A stretch of 64,000 nucleotides of DNA from Vibrio sp. DW001 (GCF_029016285.1 NZ_CP091975.1:1984001-2048000), one strand, 5' to 3'; shown: positions 34,915 to 45,347, counted from the first letter of the stretch. Program-made: numbers and translations. Notes: a model not told the origin generated them from the letters alone.

Positions 34915-36417
34915 TTAATTTCCTACTCCACCTACTTTCTCGGCCGGTGTTTCAGAGGTCACTGATGGCCATTCTTTGAATGTCGCTAAATGTTCACCTA
35001 CTGCGGCTTGAGCAGGGCCAAACGCCCACATTTTCTGCCCCATCCATTTAACGTACATACCAGATTCTTCAGCTGCTCTTTCGTATGGGTCTCTTCTCAG
35101 GTTAAATAATAAGGGCGCATTTAGTTCTTCTTTTGCTCCACCCCAACCCTCATTTTGAACAACGAAATGCGCCTTCCAATCTCCAACACGAACTGCCTGT
35201 AGTTTATCTCTTTCGTAATAAAAGATTTCTTTGCGGCTCGATTCACCATCTTTGGTTAACATCTCCATTTGATTATAGCCGTCGAGATGTGCTTTATGCC
35301 CTTTGTAACCTTTCAATAACTGTTCTTTTACATCTGCGGGTCCACCAGCGGCTTGAACTAAAGTAGGCAGTAAGTCCATACCGTCAAACATGCCATTATT
35401 TACGGTATCTGCAGGTATTTTGTTAGGCCACTGAATAAGAAATGGTGCGCGTACGCCACCTTCCCACGTTGTACCTTTCTCACCATGGAATGGTGTCATC
35501 CCACCATCTGGCCATGTCATTATTTCAGGGCCATTGTCTGCCGTAAATACGATAATAGTGTTATCTGCGATCCCTAACTCTTCTATTTTCGCCAACATTT
35601 CCCCCACATGGTCATCGAGGTCTTTCATAACAACCTCCTGTAGACCCCAGCCATTCGTTCCGAGCATTTTCTCGTATTTCGGTGATAAATGGCTCCAAAC
35701 ATGTCCTCGAGATGGGCAATACCAAGTAAAAAATGGTTTATTAGCTTCTACTGCTCTTTCAATAAAGTTTATGGCGTGTTTGTTAACTTCATCATCCAAC
35801 GTTTTCATGCGTTCGATAGAAAGCTTACCGTCATCTTTAATCGTTTGATTACCTTTACCATCAGACGTAACGTGTAACACGTTACGCGGCGCAAACTTTT
35901 GAAAATCTTCGTCTTTTGGCCAGTCGGGATCTTCCGTGTATTCCATTGCATTTAGGTGGTATAGCCATCCCCAATATTCATCAAATCCATGCATGGTTGG
36001 CAAGAACTCATCTCGATCCCCTAAATGGTTTTTACCAAACTGACCCGTTGTATAACCAAGATCTCGTAACATTTCAGGCAATGTCGGCGTATCTTGGTTC
36101 AGACCAACGGGACCACCGGGAAGGCCTACAGAATGCATTCCTGTTCTTACAGGTAACTGGCCTGTCAAAAATGCAGAACGTCCGGCAGTACAAGAAGGTT
36201 GAGCATAGTAATCGGTTAGCAGCATTCCTTTTTCAGCAATACTATCTATATTCGGCGTTTCACTACTCATGACTCCGTTGTGATATGCACTCAAATTGGA
36301 AATGCCGATATCATCCGTAAAGATGACAAATATATTGGGTTTATCTTGCGCAGCATTCACGAGTGCTGAAAATAAAAGCACATTGAAAAATGACAAAATT
36401 TGAAACATCCTTTTCAT
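34915..36417 (-). CDS. Secreted type I sulfatase (arylsulfatase)
   Basis: A 500-residue periplasmic sulfate-ester hydrolase. Signal peptide MKRMFQILSFFNVLLFSALVNA, then KPNIFVIFTDDIG with the metal-binding Asp pair. The formylglycine motif is CTAGR at residues 76-80, the CxAxR form that sulfatase-modifying enzymes oxidise; no such maturase is in the window. The ending YERAAEESGMYVKWMGQKMW region is typical of arylsulfatase A-like enzymes. The substrate may be a sulfated algal polysaccharide or an aryl sulfate. It is the last gene of an operon with the DUF4345 gene (4-base overlap) and the multihaem cytochrome. Confidence 0.9.
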   Translation of the reverse strand: MKRMFQILSFFNVLLFSALVNAAQDKPNIFVIFTDDIGISNLSAYHNGVMSSETPNIDSIAEKGMLLTDYYAQPSCTAGRSAFLTGQLPVRTGMHSVGLPGGPVGLNQDTPTLPEMLRDLGYTTGQFGKNHLGDRDEFLPTMHGFDEYWGWLYHLNAMEYTEDPDWPKDEDFQKFAPRNVLHVTSDGKGNQTIKDDGKLSIERMKTLDDEVNKHAINFIERAVEANKPFFTWYCPSRGHVWSHLSPKYEKMLGTNGWGLQEVVMKDLDDHVGEMLAKIEELGIADNTIIVFTADNGPEIMTWPDGGMTPFHGEKGTTWEGGVRAPFLIQWPNKIPADTVNNGMFDGMDLLPTLVQAAGGPADVKEQLLKGYKGHKAHLDGYNQMEMLTKDGESSRKEIFYYERDKLQAVRVGDWKAHFVVQNEGWGGAKEELNAPLLFNLRRDPYERAAEESGMYVKWMGQKMWAFGPAQAAVGEHLATFKEWPSVTSETPAEKVGGVGN

Positions 36418-36809
36418 ACCGTTTTCCTTACTTTTTCACTTTTTTTGATTAAGATAAAGCCCACGACCGCAAATCCAAATTCTAGAATCATATAGGCAAA
36501 GAGTAGCCAGTGAGGCATTCCATCTACAAACAGACTGTAAAGTCGTCCAGATGCTAAACCAAACATAAACACCGTTAGGCTATATAGCGCTGGTAACTCA
36601 TATTTTTCACGAAAAGCACCAAGGATCCAAAACAGTACGAGCGCAAGATAAAGGCCCATAACACCACGAAAAATATGACTAACATTGACGGCAACTGCAT
36701 CAATACCAAACAGAAAAGACAACGACCTGACGGGGTCCAAACCATAAGAAAGCGCAATGGGTGTTAGCCCTGCTGACGCTAGTAGCAAGAATGCTCTTTG
36801 TGTCTTCAC
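36414..36809 (-). CDS. DUF4345-like membrane protein
   Basis: A 131-residue protein with four hydrophobic helices. The start is GTG at 36809, because AAAGGA lies 8 bases upstream and the frame then opens MKTQRAFLLLASAGLT; the ATG at 36872 has no site. HIFRGVMGLYLALVLFWILG is the motif region of the family. Its end overlaps the sulfatase start by 4 bases, so the two are coupled. Function unknown. Confidence 0.75.
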   Translation of the reverse strand: MKTQRAFLLLASAGLTPIALSYGLDPVRSLSFLFGIDAVAVNVSHIFRGVMGLYLALVLFWILGAFREKYELPALYSLTVFMFGLASGRLYSLFVDGMPHWLLFAYMILEFGFAVVGFILIKKSEKVRKTV

Positions 36810-36926
36810 TTTTTCATCCTTTAACTTTACTCTTGTTAAGTAAAAGCGTAGGACATATTTATTAAGATACAAATAGTTATTGTTATAATATCACTCTATA
36901 ACACGAGTTAAATTGCTTCACCGTGC

Positions 36927-39224
36927 TCACTTACCATTCAGTTTTTTTAATAACATGGTCGTCACTTCTGGCGTGGCATATTGAGACAATTCATTTATAC
37001 ATTTATTGGCTTCCTGGCGAAGTAGCTTCGTTTTTCTATTCGTTACCAATAGATTGCATCTAGCGAATAGCTGCTGTGGATCACGACTGATATCGAATGC
37101 GCGTTTCAGAGCACTATTGGCCGTAGACACATTAAACGCCTCCATAGATAGCCCATATACATACCAGTATTGAGCGGTGTTGTTATCTCTTGTTGTAGCC
37201 AATTTAAAATACTTGGTCGCTTGCTCTTTCTTCCCTTGCCTCAATAAAGACAAACCCGCGCTGTATGTCAGTGAAGCGGAATTAGGTTGAGCCTCAATGC
37301 CATTTAGCAGCGTGTCAAAGGCCAATTTCTCTTTTCCTTGACTGCGATATAAATCGGCGAGATTAACATAACTATTAGGGAAATAAGGTTCAATATCTAT
37401 TGCACCCAAGTAGGCATTAATGGCTTCATCATATCGCCGTTGAGAGCGGTACACATTTCCCAAATTCGTTCGAGCAAAGCCTCTGTCTGAATTTAACTCT
37501 TGAATTTGAATATAATCTAACAAGGGGTTAGCTACCCTCTCTTTTTCAAGAGGATTCATTTCACGCCAATATATCACTAATCCCCCTGCAGCTTCCGCAC
37601 GCACAGAAAGTGAAACGTCATCAAGCAGTGGTTCTAAAACACGCCACCGTTCCCTAAAACTGAGTGAAGCAGAGCCCTTAATGGTTCCTATTCGAACCAA
37701 TTCACTTTCGTTTTTTACCCCTTGGCGAAGCGCGTTTATGACCGTCTGCCCTTTTGATGAGCTAAGACGCTGAAGCGCTGAGCCACGTATAATATCGCTC
37801 TGTTTTGAATCTTGTGCGATATAGGAAAGCGCCTCAACAGCAGAACGATGATTTATATCTGCGGCATAAAACGCTACGGCGAAATGTGGTTGATTACGAT
37901 AGACGGAGTTAGGAAACCATTGCTTGAGCATATTATCTGCCCAATCATTATCCTTATCTTCATGGCATGAACTACACACGTTAGGTGTACCTGATTGTTT
38001 GCTCAAGTCAGGTCTCGGAATCTGCCAGCTATGATCCCGTCTAAGATCCACTTGCATATACAGTGTCTCTGGCATGTGACAAGTGGTGCATTTGGATGCC
38101 TCGCTACCTTCACTATGGAAAGTATGATTATTAGGCATGTAACTCGATGGAAGGTGGCATTGGTTACACAATACTTCTTCTGGTAAAAGCAATTTCGTGG
38201 AGTGAGGGTCATGACAGTTGGAACAGCTTACCCCGTTGTCTGCCATTTTTGACTGCATAAAAGAGCCGTATACATAGTCTTCGTCATAAATCTGTCCATC
38301 ATCATGGTAGAGCTCTGGAGTAATCAAGCTCACTCGATATTTATCTAAAAGTGTACCTTTCAAATACTCATCTTTCTCGGAAACCTGCATGCGACGACTG
38401 TGACATTGTGCACAGACGTCTATCTGGTCTGTGGGGGAAATCTGATGCGGTTGTAATGTCGACTGTCCCTCTTTAAATACCCAATTATCTACTGATTTTG
38501 ACAAGTCTCGCCCAAATCCTACGTTGACTGTTTGGTCATGGGGATTTTCTTTCACTAACTCAATATGCTTACTTGCAGCGCCATGGCAAGCTTCGCATCC
38601 GACATTAATTTCCGACCAGCTAGTGTTGTACGTATTAAGAGAAGGGTCATAGTTTTTTTTCAAGTTTGTAGAATGACAATCTGCGCACATGAAGTTCCAA
38701 TTTTGGCCTGTATTCATCCAATAGAACTCGTCGTTATTCTTCATCTTCGGATAAAGATGATACCAACGTTGTCCTCCTGCTGATTCAGGTCTTGTATCCC
38801 ACGCAAAAGGAATGAGTTGAATGCGACCATCGTCAAACTCGACCATATATTGCTGCAATGGTTTATAACCAAACGTGTAACTAATTTTATAGTCTCGAAA
38901 GGCATTGTCTGACCCTTCAATATTGACCCAGTACTCTTTTCCTTTTCTAAAAAATCTATTCTCTTTGTCATCAAATTCAAAAACACTATTATCAAAATCA
39001 CCGAGTACGCTCTGTTCATCAGCATGTTTCATTGCCATATCATGATCTGAACCTTTCCAAGCTTCAAATTCTATTTCATGACATTCAAGACAACTCGCAC
39101 TACCAACAAATTCTGCTGTATTTGCAATCTTTGCATTAACGAGAAATACATTCAGAAAAAAAACGGTTACAGACATTCTTACCCATAGAGATAGTACCTT
39201 TGAAACAGTCATCGACTTATCCAT
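36927..39224 (-). CDS. Octahaem cytochrome c with HEAT-like and TPR repeats
   Basis: A 765-residue exported protein. A signal sequence (hydrophobic part VRMSVTVFFLNVFLVNA) is followed by eight CxxCH haem motifs in the first 430 residues: CLECH, CADCH, CEACH, CAQCH, CSNCH, CNQCH, CTTCH and CSSCH. The next part is helical and HEAT-like (SAVEALSYIAQDS), and the last 200 residues are TPRs (TNLGNVYRSQRRYDEAINAYLGAI). It should act in the periplasm as an electron carrier or a scaffold. The ATG at 39224 has AAGG 6 bases upstream. It is first in the operon with DUF4345 and the sulfatase, 117 bases upstream. The family is seen in marine bacteria but is uncharacterised as far as I know. Confidence 0.87.
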   Translation of the reverse strand: MDKSMTVSKVLSLWVRMSVTVFFLNVFLVNAKIANTAEFVGSASCLECHEIEFEAWKGSDHDMAMKHADEQSVLGDFDNSVFEFDDKENRFFRKGKEYWVNIEGSDNAFRDYKISYTFGYKPLQQYMVEFDDGRIQLIPFAWDTRPESAGGQRWYHLYPKMKNNDEFYWMNTGQNWNFMCADCHSTNLKKNYDPSLNTYNTSWSEINVGCEACHGAASKHIELVKENPHDQTVNVGFGRDLSKSVDNWVFKEGQSTLQPHQISPTDQIDVCAQCHSRRMQVSEKDEYLKGTLLDKYRVSLITPELYHDDGQIYDEDYVYGSFMQSKMADNGVSCSNCHDPHSTKLLLPEEVLCNQCHLPSSYMPNNHTFHSEGSEASKCTTCHMPETLYMQVDLRRDHSWQIPRPDLSKQSGTPNVCSSCHEDKDNDWADNMLKQWFPNSVYRNQPHFAVAFYAADINHRSAVEALSYIAQDSKQSDIIRGSALQRLSSSKGQTVINALRQGVKNESELVRIGTIKGSASLSFRERWRVLEPLLDDVSLSVRAEAAGGLVIYWREMNPLEKERVANPLLDYIQIQELNSDRGFARTNLGNVYRSQRRYDEAINAYLGAIDIEPYFPNSYVNLADLYRSQGKEKLAFDTLLNGIEAQPNSASLTYSAGLSLLRQGKKEQATKYFKLATTRDNNTAQYWYVYGLSMEAFNVSTANSALKRAFDISRDPQQLFARCNLLVTNRKTKLLRQEANKCINELSQYATPEVTTMLLKKLNGK

Positions 39225-39688
39225 AACAAACCTTGTTGATTCAAATATCATTCAAACACTAATTTTTCCGTATTAATCCTAAAGACTACAACACATCATC
39301 TAAAACATTACTTCATTACCTTAGCAAAAATACATCCGTAACAATGGAATTTAATTTAACCAATAACGGATAAAAACACTGTCAATATATAGTATTTAGG
39401 CGTTTTGTTGACACTGTTTATACGAATATTCTTAATAAAATTAGAGTCTTTAGTCTAATTGGCATTTAATTATATTAGTGCATATATTCTAAATATTGAT
39501 CTGAATTATTTATCTGATAAATATACGATTCCTCCATGACAAATATCAATTCAAAGAACACAAGTGGTTGCTAATGTTAGCAACTATTATGCGTGAAAAT
39601 TCAAAAAATAAACAATACGTATAGAAAGCATAATATAAGTATAAAAAACACACACAGAAAGTACAATAAATACAAATAGAGGTGAGTT
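39225..39688. promoter_or_regulatory. Intergenic region with two palindromes upstream of the chemoreceptor
   Basis: A very AT-rich 460-base region between divergent genes. GTTGCTAA (39567-39574) and TTAGCAAC (39577-39584) form a perfect 18-bp palindrome, 105 bases upstream of the chemoreceptor start. AATTAGA (39439-39445) and TCTAATT (39454-39460) form a second inverted repeat. Both are plausible operators. GGTGAG before 39689 is the chemoreceptor ribosome site. No gene is seen. Confidence 0.5.
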
Positions 39689-41638
39689 ATGTTTAAGAAT
39701 CTAAGGCTAGGTTCAAAGATTGGATTGGGGTTCGGTATTGTTCTGTTATTATTGTCTGTGGTATTAACCACAAGCATTTTTGCATTACAAAAAGCGGATC
39801 ATGGTATTTCCAACTATAGAGGACTCGCCCGCGAGACCAATCTAGCAGGGAAATTACAAGCCAATATGTTGATGGTACAGATGAATGTAAAAAATTTCTT
39901 GATCACTAAGGATAACAACGATTTAAATCAATATAACAATTATCTTGCGAAAATGAAGGTGTTTTTAAGTCAAGCCGGTCAGGAGGTCACAAACCCTGAG
40001 CGTGCGTCTCACATTTTAGAGGTGGATTCTTCCATCATCAATTACGAACAATCCTTTGAAGCGATAATAGATTTAATTCGTAAACACGATATAATTTATT
40101 CCACTGTTATCGTGCCTAAAGGCAACGAAATGCGATCGACTATCGAAGAGATCATCTCGATTGCTTACAAAGATGGTGATAATGAAGCGGTGTACCATGC
40201 CGGTCATGTCCAAGACAAAATGTTGGTTGGCCGCTTATATGTGATGAAGTATTTACAAACCAACAGCCGTGAAGACTTTGGTATTTCGATGCAGAACATG
40301 TCAAATGGCCTTTCAGACGAAATCCAAGATCTTAACGATAATCTCCAGAACGGTAATCTTAAAAGTCTATTGACCAAGTTTAAAGCGGCTCAATCAAGAT
40401 ACGTAGAAGCAATGAATGACATTGATAGTATTATTACCGAGCGCAATTTAGTAATTGAAGACTCACTCAATATAATTGGCCCTTCTATCGCGGCTATTAT
40501 CGAAGACATAAAACTCTCGGTTATGAAAGATCAAGATACTCTTGGGCCAGCACTAAAAGAATCAACAGACAACAGTATTCAGATTACCGTTGTACTTTCA
40601 ATATTAGCCATTACGCTAGGTATCGTTGCCGCCTACCTATTAACGGTAAATATAACCCGTCCTATACAAACTGCAGTTGACGCGGCCAATCAACTCTCTG
40701 ACGGCGATCTGACAATTGACGTTGGCAAGGTGAGTAAAGACGAAACAGGACAGCTGTTGGACGCAATACAAAATACAGCCGACAACCTAAAACAAATGAT
40801 GTCGACCATATCGATGGCAAGTGGCGAACTTGCTTCGGCTTCTGAAGAGTTAGCCGTCGTGACCGAACAGACGTCAGAAGGGATCATTCAACAAGAATCA
40901 GAAACCGATATGGTGGCCACTGCGATGCAACAAATGGCGGCGACAGTACACGATGTCGCTGATAACGCAGCAAATGCAGCCGCGGCTGCAAATAAAGCGG
41001 ATATCGAATCGAAAGCTGGTTCTGCTGTTGTTGAACAAACGATTCATTCCATCAATTCCTTGTCACAAAGCGTAATGGACTCTTCTACGAAGTTGAATGA
41101 TGTACAACAAGAAGTCACCAATATAAGTACGATTTTAGATGTTATTAAGAGTATAGCGGACCAAACAAACCTACTCGCGTTAAATGCCGCAATTGAAGCA
41201 GCAAGGGCCGGAGAGCAAGGTCGAGGTTTCGCTGTAGTAGCCGATGAAGTTCGTTCACTTGCGGCTCGGACTCAAGGTTCAACATCTGAGATTCAAACGC
41301 TTATTGAACAGCTTCAAGCGGGTACAGAAAGCACAGTGCAACAAATGAATCAAGGTAAAGTACAAGCTGAAGGCTGTGTTCAGAACGCGGTTAAGGCAAG
41401 TTCTGCACTTGGTGCCATTACCAATGCGATTAATGTAATTAACGATATGAATATGCAAATTGCCAGCGCCTCAGAGCAACAAAGCTCTGTTGCAGAGAAC
41501 ATTAACGAAAATGTTTTAAACGTGAAGCGTATTGCGGAAGAAAACTCAGTCGCTGCAAATCAGACACGAGGTTCAAGCACGGAAATAGCAAAGTTGGCGG
41601 AGCAACTCAATCAATTAGTGTCTCACTTTAAAGTATAG
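39689..41638 (+). CDS. Methyl-accepting chemotaxis protein with helical sensor domain
   Basis: A 649-residue chemoreceptor. Transmembrane helix 1 at about 10-32 ([21 protein letters not shown]), a roughly 265-residue all-helical periplasmic sensor that fits the bimodular (HBM) class, helix 2 at about 300-320 ([20 protein letters not shown]), HAMP ([20 protein letters not shown]) and the signalling hairpin with tip [20 protein letters not shown]. The C terminus has no CheR pentapeptide. HBM receptors often sense organic acids. A PAS-GGDEF-EAL gene follows on the same strand. Confidence 0.9.
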   Translation: MFKNLRLGSKIGLGFGIVLLLLSVVLTTSIFALQKADHGISNYRGLARETNLAGKLQANMLMVQMNVKNFLITKDNNDLNQYNNYLAKMKVFLSQAGQEVTNPERASHILEVDSSIINYEQSFEAIIDLIRKHDIIYSTVIVPKGNEMRSTIEEIISIAYKDGDNEAVYHAGHVQDKMLVGRLYVMKYLQTNSREDFGISMQNMSNGLSDEIQDLNDNLQNGNLKSLLTKFKAAQSRYVEAMNDIDSIITERNLVIEDSLNIIGPSIAAIIEDIKLSVMKDQDTLGPALKESTDNSIQITVVLSILAITLGIVAAYLLTVNITRPIQTAVDAANQLSDGDLTIDVGKVSKDETGQLLDAIQNTADNLKQMMSTISMASGELASASEELAVVTEQTSEGIIQQESETDMVATAMQQMAATVHDVADNAANAAAAANKADIESKAGSAVVEQTIHSINSLSQSVMDSSTKLNDVQQEVTNISTILDVIKSIADQTNLLALNAAIEAARAGEQGRGFAVVADEVRSLAARTQGSTSEIQTLIEQLQAGTESTVQQMNQGKVQAEGCVQNAVKASSALGAITNAINVINDMNMQIASASEQQSSVAENINENVLNVKRIAEENSVAANQTRGSSTEIAKLAEQLNQLVSHFKV

Positions 41639-41648
41639 ACATATAAAA

Positions 41649-41669
41649 AGAGGGGTTTTATACCCCTCT
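41649..41669 (+). terminator. Hairpin after the chemoreceptor gene
   Basis: AGAGGGG and CCCCTCT form a 7-bp stem with a 7-base loop, about 10 bases after the stop codon. The tail has few T's on the plus strand, so strength is uncertain; on the minus strand a T-run follows. Confidence 0.5.
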
Positions 41670-41785
41670 CCTCAACTTGATATTATTTCGCTTTTTTAAT
41701 CGATCTCCCGGTGTATAATCGAGCCAACTAAGATTCCTATTTCCTGCTTAGAGCCCTGAATAACGTAAGGTTATTAGTAACGACA

Positions 41786-43591
41786 ATGAAATATAAAAAA
41801 GATATTGATCCGCTCGCGAATTCCCAATTATTTGATGTCTTACAACAAGGGTTTCTCGCACCATCTACCTTACCGTCCGTTGCTCTAGAACTTGAGCGTA
41901 TTGGTATCACCGCAGATAAAAACTCCACTCTGTTTTTCTCAATCGTTAATCAAAGTTCGAACGCCGTTGTTATTACAGATGTAGACAAAAACATTATCTA
42001 TGTAAATAAAAAGTTTGAGCAGCTTAGTGGCTATAGTCTCGAAGATGTTATTGGTGAAAACCCACGTGTCCTAAAATCTAGTCAAACCTCGTCAGATACT
42101 TATAGAGATATGCACCTTACGTTACAGGCCGGCAATCAGTGGCGCGGCGTATTTATTAATGTGCACCGTAATGGAAATCAATATATAGAAGAAGCCGTTA
42201 TATCCCCTATTTTGAACGATAAAGGAAGCGTCATTTGTTTCTTAGCAGAGAAAAAAGACATTACGGCCCAGAAATATGCCGAGGATAGGGTCAAAAAATT
42301 AACTCAGTTCGATAGTCTCACTGAACTGCCAAACCGCGCGTTTTTTATTGAAGAAGCTGAGTTTCTCGCCAGCGTAAAACCAACTGTCGACAATCATTTT
42401 TCAATACTATTTGCCGACATAGACCGGTTTAAAGAACTCAACGATACTCACGGACACCTTTGTGGTGATGGTGCGTTAAAAACGGTCGCCAGACGCTTAA
42501 CAACGTTGTTGTCTGCTAACGATTTCTTAGCCCGAGTAGATGGCGATGAGTTTGTCATAATACATCGAAATGCGACCGAAAATAGCACCTCGACTTTGGC
42601 AAAGAAACTGATTGCATCCTTTTCCGAACCAATCGGAATCCAAGGTCGAGAACACTATTTGGGTGTGAGTATTGGCTCATCAACTTGGCCAATAGATGGC
42701 CACAATTTAGACGAGATATTGTCTCGGGCCGATTTGGCAATGCACAGAGCGAAGAGCACTCAGCAAAGTTATGCCTCGTACACACGAACGCTAGGTTACG
42801 AACACGACAGAGCAAAGACACTTTCTGTAAAACTAGCAAAGGCGATTGAAAACGCGCAATTTTTCTTGGTTTATCAACCAAAAATCGATCTCTCCACTAA
42901 GAGAGTTACGGGCCTAGAGGCTTTACTCCGTTGGAATGAACCAGAGCTAGGTTTTATCGGACCAATCGAGTTTATCCCTATAGCTGAAAAACATGGTTTG
43001 ATTACTGACATAGGCCATTGGGTGATCGTCAATGCTTGTAAACAGATAAACGAGTGGCACGCAGAAGGATTAAAGTTCGAAGGAAGGATTTCAATAAATA
43101 TCTCGGTTCAACAAATAGAACAACCTAATTTTTACGAGCGAACACTTGCAACAATGAACAGCGAACAGATATCGCCAACTCAGATCGAATTGGAAGTAAC
43201 CGAATCTATATTGATAAAAAATCCTGAAAAAATCATGGCTATTTTAGGTCGTCTAGTTGAAGCTGGTTTTAGCATTGCTATCGACGACTTTGGAACTGGT
43301 TACTCTTCCTTTACTTACTTGAAAAAATTAAAGGCCAGTGTTTTGAAGATTGACCGCTCATTTGTTGCCAATGTCACCTCCAACCGCCAAGATCAGAGTA
43401 TCGTTCAGTCTATAAACCATTTAGGCCATAATTTAGGCCTAACTGTGATAGCTGAAGGGGTCGAAACGATTGAACAATCGGATTACCTAGCCTCAATAGG
43501 CTGCGATATGGTTCAGGGTTTTTACTACTCAAAACCACTTCCAGCCAAAGGCGTGGTGCCATTTATAGAAGACAATCAAAATCGCATATAA
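41786..43591 (+). CDS. PAS-GGDEF-EAL c-di-GMP turnover protein
   Basis: A 601-residue cytoplasmic protein. A PAS domain lies at about 50-165 (FEQLSGYSLEDVIGENPRVL), a GGDEF domain at about 175-335 and an EAL domain at about 345-590. The GGDEF signature is VDGDEF (about residue 250): the first glycine is aspartate, which often lowers or abolishes cyclase activity but can keep GTP binding. The EAL catalytic set is complete: EALLRW, NISV, EVTES, DDFGTGYSS, LKID, EGVE, QGFYYS. It most likely works as a phosphodiesterase regulated by the PAS and GGDEF parts. No membrane segment is present. The start codon has only a distant ribosome site. Confidence 0.9.
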   Translation: MKYKKDIDPLANSQLFDVLQQGFLAPSTLPSVALELERIGITADKNSTLFFSIVNQSSNAVVITDVDKNIIYVNKKFEQLSGYSLEDVIGENPRVLKSSQTSSDTYRDMHLTLQAGNQWRGVFINVHRNGNQYIEEAVISPILNDKGSVICFLAEKKDITAQKYAEDRVKKLTQFDSLTELPNRAFFIEEAEFLASVKPTVDNHFSILFADIDRFKELNDTHGHLCGDGALKTVARRLTTLLSANDFLARVDGDEFVIIHRNATENSTSTLAKKLIASFSEPIGIQGREHYLGVSIGSSTWPIDGHNLDEILSRADLAMHRAKSTQQSYASYTRTLGYEHDRAKTLSVKLAKAIENAQFFLVYQPKIDLSTKRVTGLEALLRWNEPELGFIGPIEFIPIAEKHGLITDIGHWVIVNACKQINEWHAEGLKFEGRISINISVQQIEQPNFYERTLATMNSEQISPTQIELEVTESILIKNPEKIMAILGRLVEAGFSIAIDDFGTGYSSFTYLKKLKASVLKIDRSFVANVTSNRQDQSIVQSINHLGHNLGLTVIAEGVETIEQSDYLASIGCDMVQGFYYSKPLPAKGVVPFIEDNQNRI

Positions 43592-43605
43592 CGCTGTATT
43601 TGTCA

Positions 43606-43628
43606 TTCTAAACCGATATGGTTTAGAA
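43606..43628. other. Hairpin between convergent genes
   Basis: TTCTAAACC and GGTTTAGAA form a perfect 9-bp stem with a GATAT loop between two convergent gene ends. No T-run follows, so its role as terminator is uncertain. Confidence 0.45.
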
Positions 43629-43638
43629 CCGCGTAACT

Positions 43639-44049
43639 TTAGAATGGATCGATATTAAATCTAGCCCCTCTTGCTTCAGAAACCGTGCAATCCGTTGCGA
43701 CCATCAGTTCAGCAAGTGTCGCGTTAGGGTTCTCTGTAATAAGTCTATGCAATTTATCCTGCTTAGACTCTGGAGGCGGTCCACATTCAAGCCGTTTTTT
43801 TTCAAGTTTTTCGATGATATAACGCATCTTATCAGGGTGTTTAGCTTTCAACTCTTCTAGAATTTTCTCAAGCTGGGTTAGATCAGCAATAAGCTGCCAG
43901 TTTCTTGAACGTCGAATTCGTTTAAGCACGCCCCCCTGCTCAATGACTAATTGTTTTGCCACTTTAACACTTACTCCACCAATGCGATGTATCAAGGATG
44001 GTAAGGGGGTCAGTATATTATCGTTCTCTTTCACAGGTCTCAGTGTCAT
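43639..44049 (-). CDS. Conserved vibrio protein, ribosome-recycling-factor-like annotation
   Basis: A 136-residue basic protein. The block LPSLIHRIGG, then KRIRRSRNWQLIADLTQLEKILEEL, and the end LAELMVATDCTVSEARGARF match a small family in vibrios that databases label ribosome recycling factor family; I know of no experiment behind that label. The C-terminal part looks like a helix-turn-helix. AGGA precedes the ATG. The insertion sequence lies just upstream and may separate it from its natural promoter. Confidence 0.65.
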   Translation of the reverse strand: MTLRPVKENDNILTPLPSLIHRIGGVSVKVAKQLVIEQGGVLKRIRRSRNWQLIADLTQLEKILEELKAKHPDKMRYIIEKLEKKRLECGPPPESKQDKLHRLITENPNATLAELMVATDCTVSEARGARFNIDPF

Positions 44050-44117
44050 TGCTAAACGTCCTGCTGATTCTAACAGGGTTGAATACTTACGACATGCCCC
44101 AATATATGGTACGTCCC

Positions 44118-44330
44118 GTTATTGCAAGTAGAGTTAAAAATAACGAGCTGATTTGCGCTAATATATTCAGAGTCTATTAGAGACTGTCATTAGTCTCAGC
44201 TCTATGATGAGGTGTGCGCCAGACTGTCCTCACAAAACGAAAAGCATTTTAAGTTGCTGTTTGGGGCAACAGGTCTTCAGTCTGGTGGTCTAACCGTTGT
44301 GTCATCTTTAATTCTCATTGCAAATTCTGA
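44118..44330 (-). ncRNA. Probable seekRNA/bridge RNA region of the IS
   Basis: The 213 non-coding bases downstream of the transposase are rich in hairpins: CCAGACTG (44219-44226) with CAGTCTGG (44278-44285), which encloses GTTGC (44253-44257) with GCAAC (44266-44270), plus AGTCT/AGACT pairs near 44171-44196. In IS1111-group elements this segment encodes the guide RNA that pairs with the target and the element ends. Exact ends cannot be set from sequence alone. Confidence 0.6.
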
Positions 44331-45347
44331 TTATGTTCTTATTTCAAAAGATTTTTTATGGACTAAAATTGCCCACGCTATACGGGCTATCTTGTTGGCT
44401 AGTGCTACCACGGCCACGTTAAAAGGTTTTCGTTTCTTAAGCTCAATAAGCCATGAACCAAAATATTTTTCGACCGACTTATCTCTCCATAAAATTGACC
44501 TTGCGGCATGGATAAATAGCGTTCTCAGTTCTTTATTTCCTCGTTTTGATATCCCAAGTAGCGTTGACTTGCCACCCGTAGAATATTGAACAGGAACAAG
44601 CCCGATCCATGCAGCGAAATTTCGCCCGTTTTTGAAGTCATTTGGATTACCGACAGTTGATATACAAGCGCTAGCGATAACTGGGCCAATACCAGGAACA
44701 GTCTGTAATTGTTTTACTTGCTCATTGTCAGCGAGAATTCTCTCGACCTTGTCTGCTTGTGAGTCTATACGTTCATTGAGGTTCTGATAGTGTTCATGTA
44801 GCTCACTCAATTCAAAGATGATTAGAGGAGGAAGGTGTTGATTCTTATCTACCAACCACTGGAATAAACCTTTCATACTAGCGTGCCCTTTTGGCAAACT
44901 TATCCCGAACTCAAGAAGGATAGATCCTATTCGGTTCATACAAGCGGTGCGCTCTCTAATATATCCGCTGCGAATTTTCCGAATGGTAGATACCACTTGA
45001 GCTGATTCGGTTTTTGCTGAAGAAAACCTCATTGTTGGCCGTGAAGCTGCCTCTGCGATAGCATCAGCATCGATGAAATCATTTTTATTGGTTTTAACGT
45101 ATGGCTTTACATATTGTGGAGGGATTAGCTTGGCTGTATGACCAAGTTCAGCGCACTTTCTAGCTAGCCAATGAGACCCGCCACACGACTCCATGGCTAT
45201 AATTACAGGCTCATGGAAAGATAAGAACTCTAGTAATTTCTGGCGAGTAAGCTTTTTCTTAAATAATTGATGTCCAGCTTGGTCATGACCAACTAAATGA
45301 AAAGAGTTCTTACCTAGGTCGATTCCGATAATGTGTGAGTTATTCAT
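44331..45347 (-). CDS. IS110-family transposase
   Basis: A 338-residue DEDD recombinase guided by RNA. The N-terminal RuvC-like part has IGIDLGKNSFH (Asp10), AMESCGG (Glu53) and KNDFIDADAIAEA (Asp90, Asp93). The C-terminal Transposase_20 part has LQTVPGIGPVIASA and LVPVQYSTGGKSTLLGISK with the likely catalytic Ser256. Both domains are complete. AAAGGA lies 9 bases before the ATG. Confidence 0.95.
   Translation of the reverse strand: MNNSHIIGIDLGKNSFHLVGHDQAGHQLFKKKLTRQKLLEFLSFHEPVIIAMESCGGSHWLARKCAELGHTAKLIPPQYVKPYVKTNKNDFIDADAIAEAASRPTMRFSSAKTESAQVVSTIRKIRSGYIRERTACMNRIGSILLEFGISLPKGHASMKGLFQWLVDKNQHLPPLIIFELSELHEHYQNLNERIDSQADKVERILADNEQVKQLQTVPGIGPVIASACISTVGNPNDFKNGRNFAAWIGLVPVQYSTGGKSTLLGISKRGNKELRTLFIHAARSILWRDKSVEKYFGSWLIELKKRKPFNVAVVALANKIARIAWAILVHKKSFEIRT

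Noticed and set aside
44212..44589. A 125-codon plus-strand frame in the insertion sequence
   Set aside because: It lies opposite the transposase and across the guide-RNA region, with no ribosome site.
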